A model generated the notes under the pieces. That model made no database searches. It saw only the letters and a program-made list of their open reading frames with translations, and had not been told where the DNA came from. A stretch of DNA of 64,000 bases, from assembly GCF_014287275.1 (NCBI RefSeq), contig NZ_JACONZ010000002.1, positions 558,001 to 622,000 of the forward strand, in the 5' to 3' direction. This DNA is from Anaerofilum hominis. GTDB lineage: Bacteria; Bacillota; Clostridia; Oscillospirales; Ruminococcaceae. A program made the position numbers and the translations under genes. This document shows, one piece after another, positions 63,083 to 64,000 of this stretch (position 1 is its first letter; each line of letters starts with the position of its first letter).

Positions 63083-63600
63083 TTCTATCGGGGAAAGAAA
63101 TCGTAAGACATCTGGGCAAAGAAATCATCATCGAGCCGTTTGACGAGAGAAAGGTGAACCCCAACAGCTATAACCTCACGCTGGCGGACGAGCTGCTGGT
63201 CTACGACCAGACGGTGCTGGACATGAAACAGCCGAACTCGACCAGCCGTCTCACCATCCCGGAGGAGGGGCTGGTGCTGGAGCCCCACAGGCTGTATCTC
63301 GGCCGCACAGAGGAATACACAAGGACCGAGGGGTATGTGCCGATGCTGGAGGGCCGCTCGTCCACCGGCCGCCTGGGCCTGTTCATCCACGTGACGGCGG
63401 GCTTTGGAGACGTGGGGTTTGCGGGCTACTGGACGCTGGAGATCTTCTGCGTCCAGCCCATCCGCATCTATCCGCATGTGGAGATCTGCCAGATCTATTA
63501 CCACGATATCCATGGCGAGTACGAACCGTACCGCAGCGGCAAATATCAGCACAACACGGGGATCCAGCCCAGCCTGATGTACCGGGATTTTGAAAAGTGA
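63079..63600 (+). CDS. dcd: dCTP deaminase (possibly bifunctional)
   Basis: 173 residues, the normal length. MILSGKEIVRHLGKEIIIEP, NPNSYNLTLADELLVY, EGRSSTGRLGLFIHVTAGFG and the AGYWTLEI strand are characteristic. It converts dCTP to dUTP (or dUMP in bifunctional types) in pyrimidine nucleotide supply. The ATG overlaps the MutS-like stop by four bases (ATGA), so the two are co-translated. A perfect terminator follows. Confidence 0.95.
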   Translation: MILSGKEIVRHLGKEIIIEPFDERKVNPNSYNLTLADELLVYDQTVLDMKQPNSTSRLTIPEEGLVLEPHRLYLGRTEEYTRTEGYVPMLEGRSSTGRLGLFIHVTAGFGDVGFAGYWTLEIFCVQPIRIYPHVEICQIYYHDIHGEYEPYRSGKYQHNTGIQPSLMYRDFEK

Positions 63601-63631
63601 ACGGCGTTCCGGCAGGACCTGTCGGAGGGGA

Positions 63632-63677
63632 TAAAAAGCCGCGGGCGGGAGAGCGTTCTCCTGCCCGCGGCTTTTTT
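63632..63677 (+). terminator. Intrinsic terminator after dcd
   Basis: AAAAAGCCGCGGGCGGGAGA pairs with its complement (CCTGCCCGCGGC) and is followed by seven T residues. Rest of 63601-63853 contains no gene that I recognise. Confidence 0.92.
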
Positions 63678-63853
63678 ATGCGGCGGGATGCGCGCCGCAG
63701 GGGACGGCGGCCCCGCGCGGCCGGGCGTTGGACGGCGCTTTCCGCCGGGCAAAAAGCGCCGCCGCTCAGCGCAGGCCGCGGCGCGGCGCACGGACCTGCC
63801 GCTGCAGGGCCGCCGCGCGTGCGCGTTTTTCCTTTTTGCGCGCACCGGCCGCC

Positions 63854-64000
63854 TCAGCCCGCGGCACCCAGCGCGGTGCCCGGGTAGTAGTGGGCCAGGA
63901 TCTCGGCATAGGTCTTGCCGGTGATGGCCATCGCGTTGGCCCCGTACTGCGAGAGCCCCGCGCCGTGCCCATAGCCCCGGGTGGTGAAAGTGAACTGGTT
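63854..64000 (-). CDS. SpoIID/LytB-domain protein, 3' end only (runs off the window)
   Basis: The last 48 codons on the minus strand read [17 protein letters not shown] and [12 protein letters not shown], then a stop at 63854-63856. This is the C-terminal signature of SpoIID/LytB-type peptidoglycan lytic proteins, matching the end of the modular hydrolase at 31242 (GHCVGMSQYGAAAYIA, LTHYYPGT). The start lies outside the window, so the type (sporulation SpoIID or a wall hydrolase) cannot be decided. Confidence 0.88.
   Translation of the reverse strand, partial: NQFTFTTRGYGHGAGLSQYGANAMAITGKTYAEILAHYYPGTALGAAG

Overview
This 64 kb stretch is chromosomal DNA from a spore-forming Clostridia-like Firmicute whose core genes are visibly GC-rich. 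Supporting signs are lepA, hemW, thiI, a SpoIID-type C-terminus, a BMP-family nucleoside-type ABC transporter and strong Shine-Dalgarno sites. An Oscillospiraceae/Ruminococcaceae-type gut anaerobe is my best guess; no 16S rRNA or other decisive marker is present, so genus is not assigned. I saw no rRNA, tRNA or cas gene.

Region 1 (1-2.1 kb) holds hemW and a small HAAS-like membrane protein. Region 2 (2.4-27.2 kb) is the most unusual part, a large carbohydrate or nucleoside-like catabolic island. It has a DeoR regulator, a GRP/RhaT-like permease, an Fe-S aldo/keto reductase-like protein with altered catalytic residues, four SIS-domain sugar isomerase/deglycase-like proteins, three YjbQ domains in two proteins, four PfkB-fold proteins, a BtpA/SgcQ TIM barrel, two MFS carriers, a complete BMP-type ABC importer, and a divergent HTH-PfkB regulator. 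All four PfkB-fold proteins carry Asn where the family normally has its catalytic Asp (GCGN in place of GAGD). A plausible reading is an importer and enzyme set for an aminated or glycosidic sugar derivative or a nucleoside-like compound; the substrate is unknown.

Region 3 (27.2-29.9 kb) has a decayed CRISPR-like array (type I-C-like repeats, no cas genes) and lepA. Region 4 (30-48 kb) is a surface-polysaccharide island. Its first 12 kb is strikingly AT-rich and probably horizontally acquired: wecB, a GH25 lysozyme-SpoIID fusion with an in-frame minisatellite, pyruvyl-transferase-like and glycosyltransferase genes, a frameshifted methyltransferase at a G8 tract, and a DUF2142-like membrane protein. 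A wreck of a B12-binding radical SAM gene separates it from a GC-richer part with a second pyruvyl transferase, an F420H2-dehydrogenase beta-type protein, a flippase, a GT2 enzyme and a frameshifted DUF2304 gene.

Region 5 (48-53 kb) is housekeeping: cysteine desulfurase, thiI, cinA. A tandem array of ~91-bp hairpin-rich units follows at 53.1-53.4 kb. Region 6 (54-58.6 kb) is a tightly coupled five-gene glycan operon (epimerase, TIM-barrel isomerase, two GT2 enzymes, FAD oxidoreductase). Region 7 (58.9-64 kb) has a class A penicillin-binding protein, a membrane-anchored MutS-like ATPase, dcd and the 3' end of a SpoIID-like gene. All calls come from reading the sequence and recalling family motifs; no database search was run.
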